The notes: generated by a model from the sequence alone, not told the origin. A stretch of 64,000 nucleotides of DNA from Sediminivirga luteola (GCF_014639315.1 NZ_BMFY01000007.1:62001-126000), one strand, 5' to 3'. Shown: positions 25,434 to 33,442, counted from the stretch's first letter. Numbers and translations are program-made.

Positions 25434-26472
25434 AGACGTGGCCGCTCGGTCGCTTGGCGGCGGAGTTGGCGGTGAAGTCTCCGGACTGACGGCTGGGGTC
25501 GCTCCGGTGCAGGTCGGTTATCGGGCGAGCCGATGAAATCCCCCTCCGCCGGGCAGCGAGGCTCGCGCTGACATGCGGCGCGATTGCGAACCCCGCGCCG
25601 ACTAAGCAGAGGAGACCACCAAGAGCCGCCAGGGGCGGAGGAGTTTCGCCGAGGACCACCCACGACATGACGACGACGAGCGCGGGCACGACGAGCGACG
25701 AGGTGCTCAGCACTCCCGCCGGGGTGTGAGTCAGCGCGTATCCCCAGAGAACGAAGGCGATCGCGGTGGGGAAAACGCCGAGGTACACGATGACGAGGAC
25801 CGCCCCGAGCGGTGCCTCGGCTACCTGTCGGCCAAGCTCCGGGGCAAATGGCACGCACGCCAGGGCGGCGAACATGATCCCGATCACCGTCATCGTGGTC
25901 GAGTCGATGACGCGAAGAATCCGCTTCTGAGCGAGGACTGCACCGGCGTAGATCAGCGCGGCGACCACAGCCAGAACAACACCGATGATGGAGATCCTGC
26001 CGGTCGAGGTGGCGGCGGTGATGAGAGCGATGCCACCGAGTGCGACCGCAATGCCGCATAACAGACGCACGTTCAGGCCCTCACCGAAGAACAGGCCGGA
26101 GACCACCGCGACGATGAGAGGTGCAAGGTTCACCAGCATCGCGGCCGTCGCAGCGTCGAGGTCGCGTTCGGCAGCATTAAGGACGACCGTGTAGACCGCG
26201 AACCACAGAAGTCCCCATAGGCACACCGTGCACCAGGTCCGCCACGAGCGCGGCAGGCGGATCCGGGCGACGAAGGCGAACGCGAGCATGACGGCGGCGG
26301 CTGCGCTCATGCGCAACAGCGCCATCGGCCCCGGCTCAAAGTGCTCGGCGCCGGCACGGATGACGACGAATGACGAGGCCCAGAACAGCATGGTGAGTCC
26401 GCAGGCGAACCAGGGCAGCCAGCCTGGCGCGGTAGCGAGCGAGGACGAGAGGCGCGCGGAGATGTGGCTCAT
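25417..26472 (-). CDS. EamA/DMT-family exporter
   Basis: A 351-residue inner-membrane transporter of the drug/metabolite superfamily, with about ten hydrophobic segments in two EamA repeats (one around LPWFACGLTMLFWASSFVVI, the other around IGVVLAVVAALIYAGAVLAQ). The ATG at 26472 (MSHISARLSSS) is preferred over the extended frame to 26556, which would overlap the divergent LysR gene. It is divergently arranged with the LysR regulator 82 bp away. The exported substrate cannot be told. The C-terminal tail is unusually long and charged. Confidence 0.85.
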   Translation of the reverse strand: MSHISARLSSSLATAPGWLPWFACGLTMLFWASSFVVIRAGAEHFEPGPMALLRMSAAAAVMLAFAFVARIRLPRSWRTWCTVCLWGLLWFAVYTVVLNAAERDLDAATAAMLVNLAPLIVAVVSGLFFGEGLNVRLLCGIAVALGGIALITAATSTGRISIIGVVLAVVAALIYAGAVLAQKRILRVIDSTTMTVIGIMFAALACVPFAPELGRQVAEAPLGAVLVIVYLGVFPTAIAFVLWGYALTHTPAGVLSTSSLVVPALVVVMSWVVLGETPPPLAALGGLLCLVGAGFAIAPHVSASLAARRRGISSARPITDLHRSDPSRQSGDFTANSAAKRPSGHVYGCGL

Positions 26473-26520
26473 AGCTCTCAGCTTGGCCTCCGCGTGGATG
26501 AAAGAGAAGCGCACGTTTGA

Positions 26521-26532
26521 GCACAACTGTGC
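26521..26532. promoter_or_regulatory. Putative LysR operator
   Basis: GCACAACTGTGC, an interrupted dyad of GCACA/TGTGC with an AC centre, lies in the 82-bp divergent region between the exporter and lysR genes. LysR regulators usually bind such a site and control the divergent partner. Confidence 0.45.
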
Positions 26533-26554
26533 AGGAATTGCGTACGCTCGGGAC

Positions 26555-27442
26555 ATGCGCGATCTCCGTCAGCTTCAGTCCTTCCGTTCGACAGCGCTGT
26601 GCGGGTCGGTCCGCGCGGCCGCGGAGCGGCTGGGCTATACGCCCTCGGCCGTGAGCGCCCAGATCCGAGCCCTGGAACGCGACATCGGCTTCGATCTGTT
26701 CGTTCGCGGCGGGCGCAGACTGATCGTCAGCGAGGCCGGGTCCGAACTGGTGGCAGCGATCGACGAAGTTTTCGGCGCCGTCGCCGTGCTGGACGAGCGA
26801 ATCGCCGATCTGGCTGCAGCGCGGTTGGGTTGCTTGACGATCGGCTACTTCTCCTCCGCTGGCGCCCGGTGGCTACCGGATCTCGTGGCATACCTCGAAA
26901 ACACCCATCCGGCCTCCGGAGTGCGCCTCGAACTCACCGACGGCCACGTGAAGCCAGCAGGCTTCGAGGTGCAACTTGTCGTGACAGCGGAACGCGAACT
27001 CGCGACGCCCTCCGGGATGAGCAGTCGGATTCTGCTCGCGGACGACTATGTGGCCGCCGTTCCGACCGGCCACGAGTGCACTCGGCTCTCCGCGGTTTCC
27101 CTGGCGCAGTTGCGCGCTCTGCCATGGATCGACAACGAACTGCGCGACAGTAGCTGCAGACAGATGCTGATCGACGCCTGCCGGTCTGCCGGCGTTGAAC
27201 CGGTGTTCCGGCATCAGGCACACGACTACGCCACAGCGCTCGACATGGTCGACCGGGGACTTGGCGCCACGGTCCTGCCGCGGCTGGGACTCCGCGGAAC
27301 TCGGGAGCACGTCTCGGTAATCGAAATCCTCACCCCGCGCCCGGTCCGGTTCATCCACGTCGTCTACGTCAACAACGGACCGCTCGCGGCGATGGCCGCC
27401 GATGCCGTCCGCGCTCTCGGAGATCTCATCACCCCCGGCTGA
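26555..27442 (+). CDS. LysR-family transcriptional regulator
   Basis: A 295-residue regulator. The N-terminal winged HTH covers MRDLRQLQSFRSTALCGS through AAERLGYTPSAVSAQIRALE (residues 1-60), followed by a two-lobed effector-binding domain (start LGCLTIGYFSSAGARWLPDL). The ATG at 26555 gives the standard LysR N-terminus. The longer open frame upstream runs antisense through the exporter gene. By its divergent placement it should control the EamA exporter in response to a small molecule. Confidence 0.9.
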   Translation: MRDLRQLQSFRSTALCGSVRAAAERLGYTPSAVSAQIRALERDIGFDLFVRGGRRLIVSEAGSELVAAIDEVFGAVAVLDERIADLAAARLGCLTIGYFSSAGARWLPDLVAYLENTHPASGVRLELTDGHVKPAGFEVQLVVTAERELATPSGMSSRILLADDYVAAVPTGHECTRLSAVSLAQLRALPWIDNELRDSSCRQMLIDACRSAGVEPVFRHQAHDYATALDMVDRGLGATVLPRLGLRGTREHVSVIEILTPRPVRFIHVVYVNNGPLAAMAADAVRALGDLITPG

Positions 27443-27602
27443 GGCACGTTCTCCCCTGAGCTTCCAGAATTCACATTGCTGAGCCGTCTTCCATCGCATG
27501 GCCACCACCAACGTAAGCATTCGCCCGGCCAGCACCTACCTGCGCCCTGCTCGGGTTACGAGTTGAGGCTGCAGCACCAGCACCAAGTCCGGGTAAGGTT
27601 CC

Positions 27603-27640
27603 AGCGATCAGGACGCAGCTACGTCTGCTCCCCTACGGGG
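27603..27640. repeat. 38-bp repeat, copy 1, at relaxase-fragment junction
   Basis: A 38-bp sequence that matches 32512..32549 at 32 of 38 positions and ends in the shared GCTCCCCTACGGGG. It abuts the truncated relaxase fragment and is not part of relaxase coding homology, so it marks a common module end. The rest of 27443-27602 holds nothing recognisable. Confidence 0.65.
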
Positions 27641-27767
27641 TACCTTCCTCCGCGCAATACCGCGTCAACGGAGTGGAGAGCGAGCGGTCGCCATCCGCGG
27701 CGACCACGCTACGAAGCAGATACTTGTGGCCGTCGCCGGCGCTCATCACCCGCATCGAGACCGTCAT
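27633..27767 (-). pseudogene. Truncated relaxase 5' end, copy 2
   Basis: Encodes 44 residues beginning MTVSMRVMSAGDGHKYLLRS and ending CAEEGTP, then TAG. It aligns without gaps to residues 1-44 of the relaxase at 21499..25047. The active-site Tyr-Tyr is Tyr-Cys here. The stop lies in a CCCC-GTA-GGGG palindrome where the intact gene has CCCC-ACC-GGGG, and homology ends there. It cannot encode a working relaxase. It is best read as a displaced 5' end left by an insertion or recombination event. Confidence 0.8.
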
Positions 27768-27835
27768 GCACGTCAGGTGCGCACTGCGCCGGTAGCCTCA
27801 CGATCGTTATGCAGCGGGGCGGCGGTGGCTGGCCG

Positions 27836-28852
27836 CTACAGGGTCGTGCCCGTGAGCGGGCAGCTTTGCTGGCCGCCTATGGGAAGATGCGAATGTCCTG
27901 TGGACGGTCCTTCGTGGACGAGGCGTCGGTACCGACTCGGGGTGACGCCGACGGCCTCGCGGAACACCCGGGCGGCATGTCCACGGCTGTGCCATCCCAC
28001 TTCACGCATCGCGGCCTCGATGGGGAGGTCGGTCTGTCGCAGGAGTCGCGTCAGGTTCTCCACCCGGATTGTTGCGAGGCAGCCCAGGGGTGTCTTGCCG
28101 TAGGTCTGGACGAATACTCGGCCGAGCTGGGACGGCGAGAGATGCACGGCTGCGGCAAGCTCGCGCAGGGTCCATCGCTTGGCTGGTGCGTCACGTAGCA
28201 GGTCGATCACGGTGCGGACCTCCTCCCGCAGCGGCGCAAGTTGTCGGATCTCCGGCGCGCCACGGCGTGTAGTGCCGCGCTGAATCGAAGGTGGTGGTGT
28301 CGGCGTCGTTGTCACGTAGGGAGCGATGACGTCGAGAACGGCGAACAGCAGCGCTTGGGCGCGGTAGAAGCGTTCCGGGGCGGGGCGGTCGAGACTGAGG
28401 GTGGTCAGCTCATCGAGCCAGGGCATGATCATTCCTAGCCGTTGTTTGCCGAGCCGGAGGATCTGAGCGGGTGGGCAGAACAGCTTTGCGAGGATGTCCT
28501 GCGCGGCCCAGCGATCTGTCAGGAGGTGGGCGTACTGCCAGAACACCTGGTCGGCGACGTAGCCGCGGTCGAGGTAGATCGTCGTGACGGTGACCGCGTG
28601 CTCGGGCTCGCTCCCGCATAGCGTGCTCGCACTGAGCAGGATGACGTCGCCGGCGCTCACCGGCTTCTCACCGAACTCGCTCAGCAGGATCGCCGAGCCT
28701 GACCGGACCGCGATGAGCTTCACCCTGTCGTAAGCCACCGGTGTGATCGGGGCATGGATCGTCGTGGTCCTGACGACAATCGGAGTGAGTGCCCCACCAG
28801 CAACCGTCACGGCGTGGTGCGGCGCCAGGCCGGCTCGTGCGACATTCTTCAC
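27836..28852 (-). CDS. AraC-family transcriptional regulator, copy 1
   Basis: A 338-residue regulator with an N-terminal cupin-like sensing region (SGSAILLSEFGEKPVSAGDV) and a C-terminal double HTH of the AraC type (WTLRELAAAVHLSPSQLGRV and REVGWHSRGHAARVFREAVG, about residues 225-310). A full-length paralogue lies at 38131..39084. The GTG at 28852 is taken as start. It sits at the end of the minus-strand run after the flavin reductase gene, just inside a truncated relaxase end. Regulators of this type recur beside relaxase and ArdC genes in related ICEs, so control of transfer is a possible role. Confidence 0.85.
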   Translation of the reverse strand: MKNVARAGLAPHHAVTVAGGALTPIVVRTTTIHAPITPVAYDRVKLIAVRSGSAILLSEFGEKPVSAGDVILLSASTLCGSEPEHAVTVTTIYLDRGYVADQVFWQYAHLLTDRWAAQDILAKLFCPPAQILRLGKQRLGMIMPWLDELTTLSLDRPAPERFYRAQALLFAVLDVIAPYVTTTPTPPPSIQRGTTRRGAPEIRQLAPLREEVRTVIDLLRDAPAKRWTLRELAAAVHLSPSQLGRVFVQTYGKTPLGCLATIRVENLTRLLRQTDLPIEAAMREVGWHSRGHAARVFREAVGVTPSRYRRLVHEGPSTGHSHLPIGGQQSCPLTGTTL

Positions 28853-28873
28853 TAGGCGGTGTGGACGGCCTGT

Positions 28874-29530
28874 TTACGGCGATGATCGGCGACCATCAGG
28901 CCCGGGGCGGAACATGTCGAAGCGGTGGTGTTCGTCGAGTGTGAAGTAGGTGCCTGGCCCGCCGCCGCGCAGGACCGGGTCGGCCAGCGCGGTCTGGTAG
29001 ATGCCCTCGGCCAGCAGGCCGCGGTCAATATGCACGCCCACCACCTCACCGAAGACCACGCGGGTGTCGGTGAGGGTCCCGGTGGCGGTGTGGAGGGTGA
29101 CGATTTGTGTGGCGCGGCATTCGAACACCGCTTGGGATTCGGCGACGTGCGGGGTGTCGATGATGCGCGACGGCGCGGGGGTCAGGCCGGCGAGGGCGAA
29201 CTCGTCGACCTCCGGGGGCGCTGCCGCCGAGGTGACGTTCATCGCTTCTGCGAGTTCTCGGGTGACCAAGTTCCAGCAGAACTGTCCGGTCGCTTCGACG
29301 TTCGCAAGAGTGTCCTTCGAGCCGTTGCTGGCGAATCCGATGATCGGCGGGGTGTAGTGGAAGGCCGTGAAGAAGCTGTACGGCGCCAGATTCAACACCC
29401 CATCGACGTTCCGGCTCGATATCCAGCCGATCGGCCGAGGCGCGATGATGGCGTTGAACGGTGAGTGCGGAAGCCCAGTCCCGGATGCGGGCTCGTAGAA
29501 GTAGTAATCTCGCTCTGCCTGGACAGTCAT
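28874..29530 (-). CDS. Flavin reductase-like FMN-binding protein
   Basis: A 218-residue protein of the flavin reductase-like split-barrel family, starting MTVQAERDYYFYEP. The family marks are HSPFNAIIAPRPIGWISS and FTAFHYTPPIIGFASN, with a GFA-type FMN phosphate contact. The ATG at 29530 follows GGAGGG, 7 bp away. It would bind FMN and transfer electrons from NAD(P)H to an unknown acceptor. It lies in the module with SMR exporters, deaminase and DsbA, and 21 bp before the AraC gene. Confidence 0.85.
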   Translation of the reverse strand: MTVQAERDYYFYEPASGTGLPHSPFNAIIAPRPIGWISSRNVDGVLNLAPYSFFTAFHYTPPIIGFASNGSKDTLANVEATGQFCWNLVTRELAEAMNVTSAAAPPEVDEFALAGLTPAPSRIIDTPHVAESQAVFECRATQIVTLHTATGTLTDTRVVFGEVVGVHIDRGLLAEGIYQTALADPVLRGGGPGTYFTLDEHHRFDMFRPGPDGRRSSP

Positions 29531-29682
29531 TGACGCCCCCTCCGTCGTTACCGTGCGGCACGGTGGTCCCTGTCGTGGAAGTGACTTTCCCGGCCCGTCT
29601 GCGCGGTCCGCACCCGGCGTGGGGACACCTGGTTTCTCGTTTCGCCCCGGCGGCCCCACGCCGCGCTGCTCTTGCAGCATGG

Positions 29683-30108
29683 TCAGGACTGCTGATCGGA
29701 CGCTCCCGGTTCGGAATCTGTCTGGTGGGCGGTGAGCTTGGGGCTGTCGGCGAGCTTGAGCCACACAACGCCGCCGATGATGACCGCCAGCCAGAACGCC
29801 TTGGTCATCGTCAGGGTCTCGTCGAAGAAGACCGGGCCCAGGAGTGCGGCACCGATGGCGCCGATGCCTGCCCAGACGGCGTAGCCGATCCCGACGTCGA
29901 TGCCTTTGAGGGCGACGCTGAGGAAGAACAGGGTGAGCAGGAAGAAGACGACGGCGACGATGGACCAGACGAGGTTGGTGAATCCCTGGCTGCCGTTGAC
30001 GCTGAGTGCGTAGCCGACCTCGAACCCTCCGGCCAGCAGCAGGGCGAGCCAGGGGCCCGTCTTCTTCTCGGCGGTACCCGATGCCGGGGTGTGCGTCGTG
30101 GTGGTCAT
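29683..30108 (-). CDS. Small multidrug resistance (SMR) protein, subunit 2
   Basis: A 141-residue four-helix membrane protein of the SMR/EmrE family, longer than usual because of tails at both ends. The essential glutamate is in the first helix (LLLAGGFEVGYALSV). It is encoded 37 bp after a second SMR gene on the same strand. Paired SMR proteins normally work as a heterodimer that exports cationic compounds in exchange for protons. The substrate cannot be predicted. Confidence 0.88.
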   Translation of the reverse strand: MTTTTHTPASGTAEKKTGPWLALLLAGGFEVGYALSVNGSQGFTNLVWSIVAVVFFLLTLFFLSVALKGIDVGIGYAVWAGIGAIGAALLGPVFFDETLTMTKAFWLAVIIGGVVWLKLADSPKLTAHQTDSEPGASDQQS

Positions 30109-30145
30109 GGAGTATGTCCTTTCACAGTGTTTGCGCGGGGGTGGT

Positions 30146-30466
30146 TCAGGCGGTGCTGGCGAGGTTGAGCCCCACGACGCCGCCGATCACGATGGCGATG
30201 CCGAGGAACTTCTTCCACGTCAGGCGCTGGCTGAGGAAGAGTGCACCGACGATGACGATCCCGACGCCGGCCAGCGAGGTCCACAGCGCGTAGCCGACGC
30301 CGACGTCGAAGGTCAACAGCGCGAGGCTGAGGAAGAAGGTGGCAATCCCTCCGCTGACCAGGGTTGCGATGGTCCACCACAGCCTGGTGAAACCCTGCGC
30401 CTTGCCGGCAGAGATGCCGACGGCGACTTCGAAGATGACGGCAATGCCGAGGTAGAGCCAGCTCAT
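30146..30466 (-). CDS. Small multidrug resistance (SMR) protein, subunit 1
   Basis: A 106-residue, four-helix SMR protein of normal length, starting MSWLYLGIAVIFEVAVGISA with Glu13 as the proton/substrate residue, and ending GIAIVIGGVVGLNLA. An AAAGGAAC ribosome site precedes the ATG. It is the first of the SMR pair and presumably forms a heterodimeric exporter with the next gene. Confidence 0.9.
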   Translation of the reverse strand: MSWLYLGIAVIFEVAVGISAGKAQGFTRLWWTIATLVSGGIATFFLSLALLTFDVGVGYALWTSLAGVGIVIVGALFLSQRLTWKKFLGIAIVIGGVVGLNLASTA

Positions 30467-30508
30467 GATGGTGTTCCTTTACGTCAGTTCGTTGTGTGAG
30501 CGCCCTTG

Positions 30509-30988
30509 TCAGCGCCCGTGAAGTGTGTAGTTGTGGAGGTACCTGGTGAAGGGCTCTGCGCCCCGCTCAACGGGCAGGTGACGCAGGAGGCCGGCGCGCA
30601 ACTCGTCGGTGATCTCCAGCGCCGGGTAGCTGCCGCGGTAGTCGAAGCCGAAGTCCGCGACCGCATCGCGGTCAACGGCGACGTGGATGGCGTCAACGCG
30701 GTGGTCGATCGCGAAGCGGTAGCACAAGCCGCAGGGCTCCCCGGTGGCCAACAACGCGGTCCCGGCCAGACTTTGAATCCCGTGCGAGACCATCGCGTCT
30801 CGCATCGCCACGATCTCGGCGTGTGCGCTCGGGTCACCGGTTTCATGCACCCGGTTGACGCCGAACTCGGAGACGACCCCGCCCTGATCCACGACGACGC
30901 CGACGAAGGGCAGACCACCGGTCGTAACGTGCGCGATGCACTCCTCGACCGCCCGCTCCATGACCGCCCGCAACCGGGCCGGCCTCAC
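30509..30988 (-). CDS. Nucleoside/cytidine deaminase-family enzyme
   Basis: A 159-residue zinc deaminase. The HAE motif is in DPSAHAEIVAMRDAM and the PCxxC ligand pair in GEPCGLCYRF, as in guanine, cytosine and tRNA deaminases. The C-terminus ends NYTLHGR. The GTG at 30988 overlaps the DsbA stop by 4 nt; an ATG at 30961 is possible. It would hydrolyse an amino group from a base, nucleoside or analogue. Next to efflux genes, detoxification of an amino-heterocycle is conceivable but not shown. Confidence 0.82.
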   Translation of the reverse strand: MRPARLRAVMERAVEECIAHVTTGGLPFVGVVVDQGGVVSEFGVNRVHETGDPSAHAEIVAMRDAMVSHGIQSLAGTALLATGEPCGLCYRFAIDHRVDAIHVAVDRDAVADFGFDYRGSYPALEITDELRAGLLRHLPVERGAEPFTRYLHNYTLHGR

Positions 30989-31605
30989 GGCTCGGGCCTC
31001 GGAGGGACGTCCTGTGCGGTGAGCTGGTCGACGACCTTCTTCAACCGGGTCGCGCTGGGCACTCCACGCAGCAGTTGGCCCTCGACAACGATGCCCGGCA
31101 CCGCTTCGATCCCGACGGTGTTCACCGCATAGTCCTGATCAGCGCGCTGCCGGTCCCGGCGCTGATCGCTGTGCAGGGCCTCTTCCACTTGGGAGCGGTC
31201 CAAGCCCACCGAGAGCGCCACCTCGATGATCACGGCGTCGTGGCCGATATCGCGGTCGTCCTGGAAGAACGCTTTGAACATTGCCTCGGTGTACTCCTCG
31301 GCCTTGCCCTGTTCCTGAGCCAGCTGCAGCACCATGAACGCCTTCTCGGTGCGCGGCTGCGGAGAAATCGACGGCAAGGTGATATCGACGCCCAGACGCT
31401 CGGCCATCGGATACACCGAGGACTTCCACACCCGCGGCAGGTACTCATCCTCCGGCCGCAGAGTCGGCACCGGATCAGGCCGTAGCTCGAACGGCCGAAT
31501 CCGCACTTCCACATCCCGGTCACGCTTCAACTCCTCGACCGCTCCCTCGACCAGGAAGCAGAACGGGCACACGTAGTCCACGAAGACATCGACCTGCGTA
31601 CTCAC
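30985..31605 (-). CDS. DsbA-family thiol oxidoreductase
   Basis: A 206-residue thioredoxin-fold protein starting VSTQVDVFVDYVCPFCFLVE, with the active site CPFC and the cis-Pro loop VPGIVVEGQLL. The helical insertion has the pattern of the DsbA/FrnE group. It has no signal peptide, so it is cytosolic. The GTG at 31605 follows AAGGAG, 8 bp away. It is the first gene of the efflux module. Its upstream region has a CATGCATGTAC element shared with the marR promoter, so MarR control is likely. Confidence 0.87.
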   Translation of the reverse strand: MSTQVDVFVDYVCPFCFLVEGAVEELKRDRDVEVRIRPFELRPDPVPTLRPEDEYLPRVWKSSVYPMAERLGVDITLPSISPQPRTEKAFMVLQLAQEQGKAEEYTEAMFKAFFQDDRDIGHDAVIIEVALSVGLDRSQVEEALHSDQRRDRQRADQDYAVNTVGIEAVPGIVVEGQLLRGVPSATRLKKVVDQLTAQDVPPRPEP

Positions 31606-31647
31606 CTGATGGGCTCCTTCTCGCGTTGTCATTCTTGCCGATTTACT

Positions 31648-31666
31648 TACATGTACATGCATGTAC
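31648..31666. promoter_or_regulatory. MarR operator upstream of dsbA-like gene
   Basis: TACATGTACATGCATGTAC, a dense run of overlapping palindromes between marR and dsbA. The core CATGCATGTAC is also present before marR (32177-32187). Confidence 0.6.
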
Positions 31667-31699
31667 TACTCCAAAGGATCTGGCGGGTGCCGTGCGGAT

Positions 31700-32179
31700 T
31701 CAGGACCCGATCACCGCTCCGACCTCATCCAGGGCGCGGCCGAGCTGCCCCGCATCAAGGTGCGGAAAGTGCAGCGACGGCCGGTCCAGCAATTCCCGAA
31801 CCCGGCCCTCGTAGGGTTCCCGCACCTGGCGCAGCAGCCCCTCTCCCTGCTCAGTAATCACTGCGTACACACCGCGCCCGTCGTCCTCGCAGACATCTCG
31901 GCGAGCAAACCCCTTGGCCTCCAACCGACTGACCAGGCGGGTCGCCGAACTCTGGGTCAACCCCACGCGCTGCGCGAGGTCATTGACGCGCAGTTCCTTG
32001 TCTGACGACTGACTCACGAAGACCAGGGCGCGGAACTCCGTCAGCCCGACCCGGTGCGTGTCCGCGAGCCACTTGTCCAAACTCGCATCCACCGCCGACG
32101 CGAACGCGGCGACCTTCGACCAAGCGGCGCTGACACCGCTGCCGAGCGAAACCTCTGTTGCGTCTGTCTGCATGTGCAT
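31700..32179 (-). CDS. MarR-family transcriptional regulator
   Basis: A 159-residue winged-helix regulator. The recognition region is LRVNDLAQRVGLTQSSATRL VSRLE-like (about residues 62-88) with the DGRGVYAVITEQG wing. Two ATGs (32179, 32173) lie within the ATGCATG palindromes, so binding there would block its own expression. It sits upstream of the dsbA-deaminase-SMR-flavin reductase run on the same strand and likely represses it until a ligand or oxidant binds. Confidence 0.88.
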   Translation of the reverse strand: MHMQTDATEVSLGSGVSAAWSKVAAFASAVDASLDKWLADTHRVGLTEFRALVFVSQSSDKELRVNDLAQRVGLTQSSATRLVSRLEAKGFARRDVCEDDGRGVYAVITEQGEGLLRQVREPYEGRVRELLDRPSLHFPHLDAGQLGRALDEVGAVIGS

Positions 32180-32187
32180 GCATGTAC
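32176..32187. promoter_or_regulatory. MarR autoregulatory operator
   Basis: GCATGCATGTAC at the marR start, sharing CATGCATGTAC with the site before the dsbA-like gene. A second CATGTGCATG overlaps it at 32171. Confidence 0.55.
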
Positions 32188-32319
32188 CGTATCACGACCT
32201 ATCCCTGCCAGGAAACGGGCCGGTCGCCTTCACCGCGCAGGGTCGAATGCCGAGGTGCTCACCCCTGGTCGGACGCGAGCTTCTCAAGGCGAGATCAGGT
32301 ACGGACTGAGCGTCCTCCC

Positions 32320-32436
32320 CAATACGTCAAGGCCCGCATCGGCAAGTTGCTGGCGAAGGTTCACTCCGGCGACCGCGCTCACTTGGTGATCGCCGTCTAC
32401 GACCATCGTCTCATTACGCCGATCCACCGAGGATAA
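32320..32436 (+). pseudogene. C-terminal remnant of a LuxR-type response regulator
   Basis: A short frame reading VKARIGKLLAKVHSGDRAHL and then VIAVYDHRLITP to a stop at 32436. This is the recognition helix and tail of NarL/LuxR output domains (normally VKTHVGRLLAKL...). The receiver domain and the start of the HTH are absent. Apart from it and the repeat/fragment below, 32196-32734 holds no gene that I can see. Confidence 0.6.
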
Positions 32437-32511
32437 TCCGCCGACCGCGAGGCCGACGCGTGCCACCGACACTGGCCACCCTGCACGACGCCAGTGTTCG
32501 AGTCGGCATCG

Positions 32512-32549
32512 AGCAATCACGACGCGACTACTTTTGCTCCCCTACGGGG
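32512..32549. repeat. 38-bp repeat, copy 2, at relaxase-fragment junction
   Basis: Partner of 27603..27640 (32 of 38 bases identical), ending in GCTCCCCTACGGGG at the same codon of a truncated relaxase copy. It marks the right end of the AraC-to-MarR module. Confidence 0.65.
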
Positions 32550-32676
32550 TGCCCGCCTCCACGTAGTACCTCGTCAGCGGCGTCGACAGCGAACGGTCCC
32601 CATCAGCGGCGGCCACCGTGCGCAGCAGGTACTTGTAGCCATCGCCGGCACTCATCACCCGCATCGAAACCGTCAC
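32542..32676 (-). pseudogene. Truncated relaxase 5' end, copy 3
   Basis: Encodes 44 residues from GTG: VTVSMRVMSAGDGYKYLLRT to YVEAGTP and TAG. It aligns without gaps to the intact relaxase N-terminus and ends at exactly the same codon as copy 2. The catalytic Tyr-Tyr is kept but the rest of the enzyme is missing. Different silent changes from copy 2 show that the copies are not a recent duplication of each other. Confidence 0.8.
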
Positions 32677-32734
32677 GCTGCGAGGTGCGCGCTCGCCCAC
32701 ATGCCAACGCCGGTCACATCGATAGAGTCACAGC

Positions 32735-33442
32735 ATGAGAAAAGCGTCGCCCAACGATGTAGCTGCGGCCTTCACCACGGCGACGGCCGACGCACTCGCG
32801 GACTGGGAGACGATCGACGCAGCGCTTGCGTCGCAGTCGCTTAGCCTCCGCCGTCGAGCAGCCTCTGACGCCTTCCTCTCGCTAGCTGTCTCGTGGGAGT
32901 CGTTCCTCTCACGCTGGTTGGTCGCCGCAGTGAACAAGGATGCGTCGCAGGCCGTGAGGCAACTCGCAACCCGCTTGCAAGAGCACGCGGAGGAGGAGCT
33001 TCGTGTCCCTAGCTCACATCTTGCAGCGACCCTCATCACGCAGTCTCACTTCAGCCTGAATCTGGTTCGCCAGCTATTGGACCCGCAGGAGAACAACATC
33101 GTGATTCGTGAACACGGCGATCTCGATAAGTTCGCTCGGCGGTGGCTCGCCGACCCTTACCGGACGGCACTGGGTGGAATCTCCTCGTTTCAGTTCAAAC
33201 CCGTGCTCGCCACCCGACTCATTCGCAACGCGCTCGCACACCAGTCTGAGTCCGCACTCAAGCGAGCGAACGATGAGCTACGGAAGAGCACAGTGCCTTT
33301 AGGCCTTCGAGTGACTGGAGATCGTCGGCTCAGCGTGGACGGATGGCGGCGCTATCTTCTTTCAATCAGCAGCACCCGCCCGAGAATCGCCGTGCTACAC
33401 GACGAACTTGTGGCAGTCGCGGGTCTGCTCGTCGTTCCGTGA
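32735..33442 (+). CDS. HEPN-like protein
   Basis: A 235-residue helical protein. The RNALAH segment (in ATRLIRNALAHQSE) is the R-x4-H signature of HEPN ribonucleases, and the N-terminal SDAFLSLAVSWESFLSRWLV helix fits MAE_28990/RiboL-PSP-type HEPN proteins. It would be an RNase used in phage defence or as a toxin; activity is inferred from the motif. It stands alone, with no recognisable antitoxin neighbour, 58 bp after the third relaxase fragment. Confidence 0.65.
   Translation: MRKASPNDVAAAFTTATADALADWETIDAALASQSLSLRRRAASDAFLSLAVSWESFLSRWLVAAVNKDASQAVRQLATRLQEHAEEELRVPSSHLAATLITQSHFSLNLVRQLLDPQENNIVIREHGDLDKFARRWLADPYRTALGGISSFQFKPVLATRLIRNALAHQSESALKRANDELRKSTVPLGLRVTGDRRLSVDGWRRYLLSISSTRPRIAVLHDELVAVAGLLVVP

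Noticed and set aside
27633-32676. Group II intron or IS ends as the cause of the relaxase fragments
   Set aside because: No reverse transcriptase, transposase or terminal inverted repeats are present, and the 3' part of the relaxase is not left at the other side.
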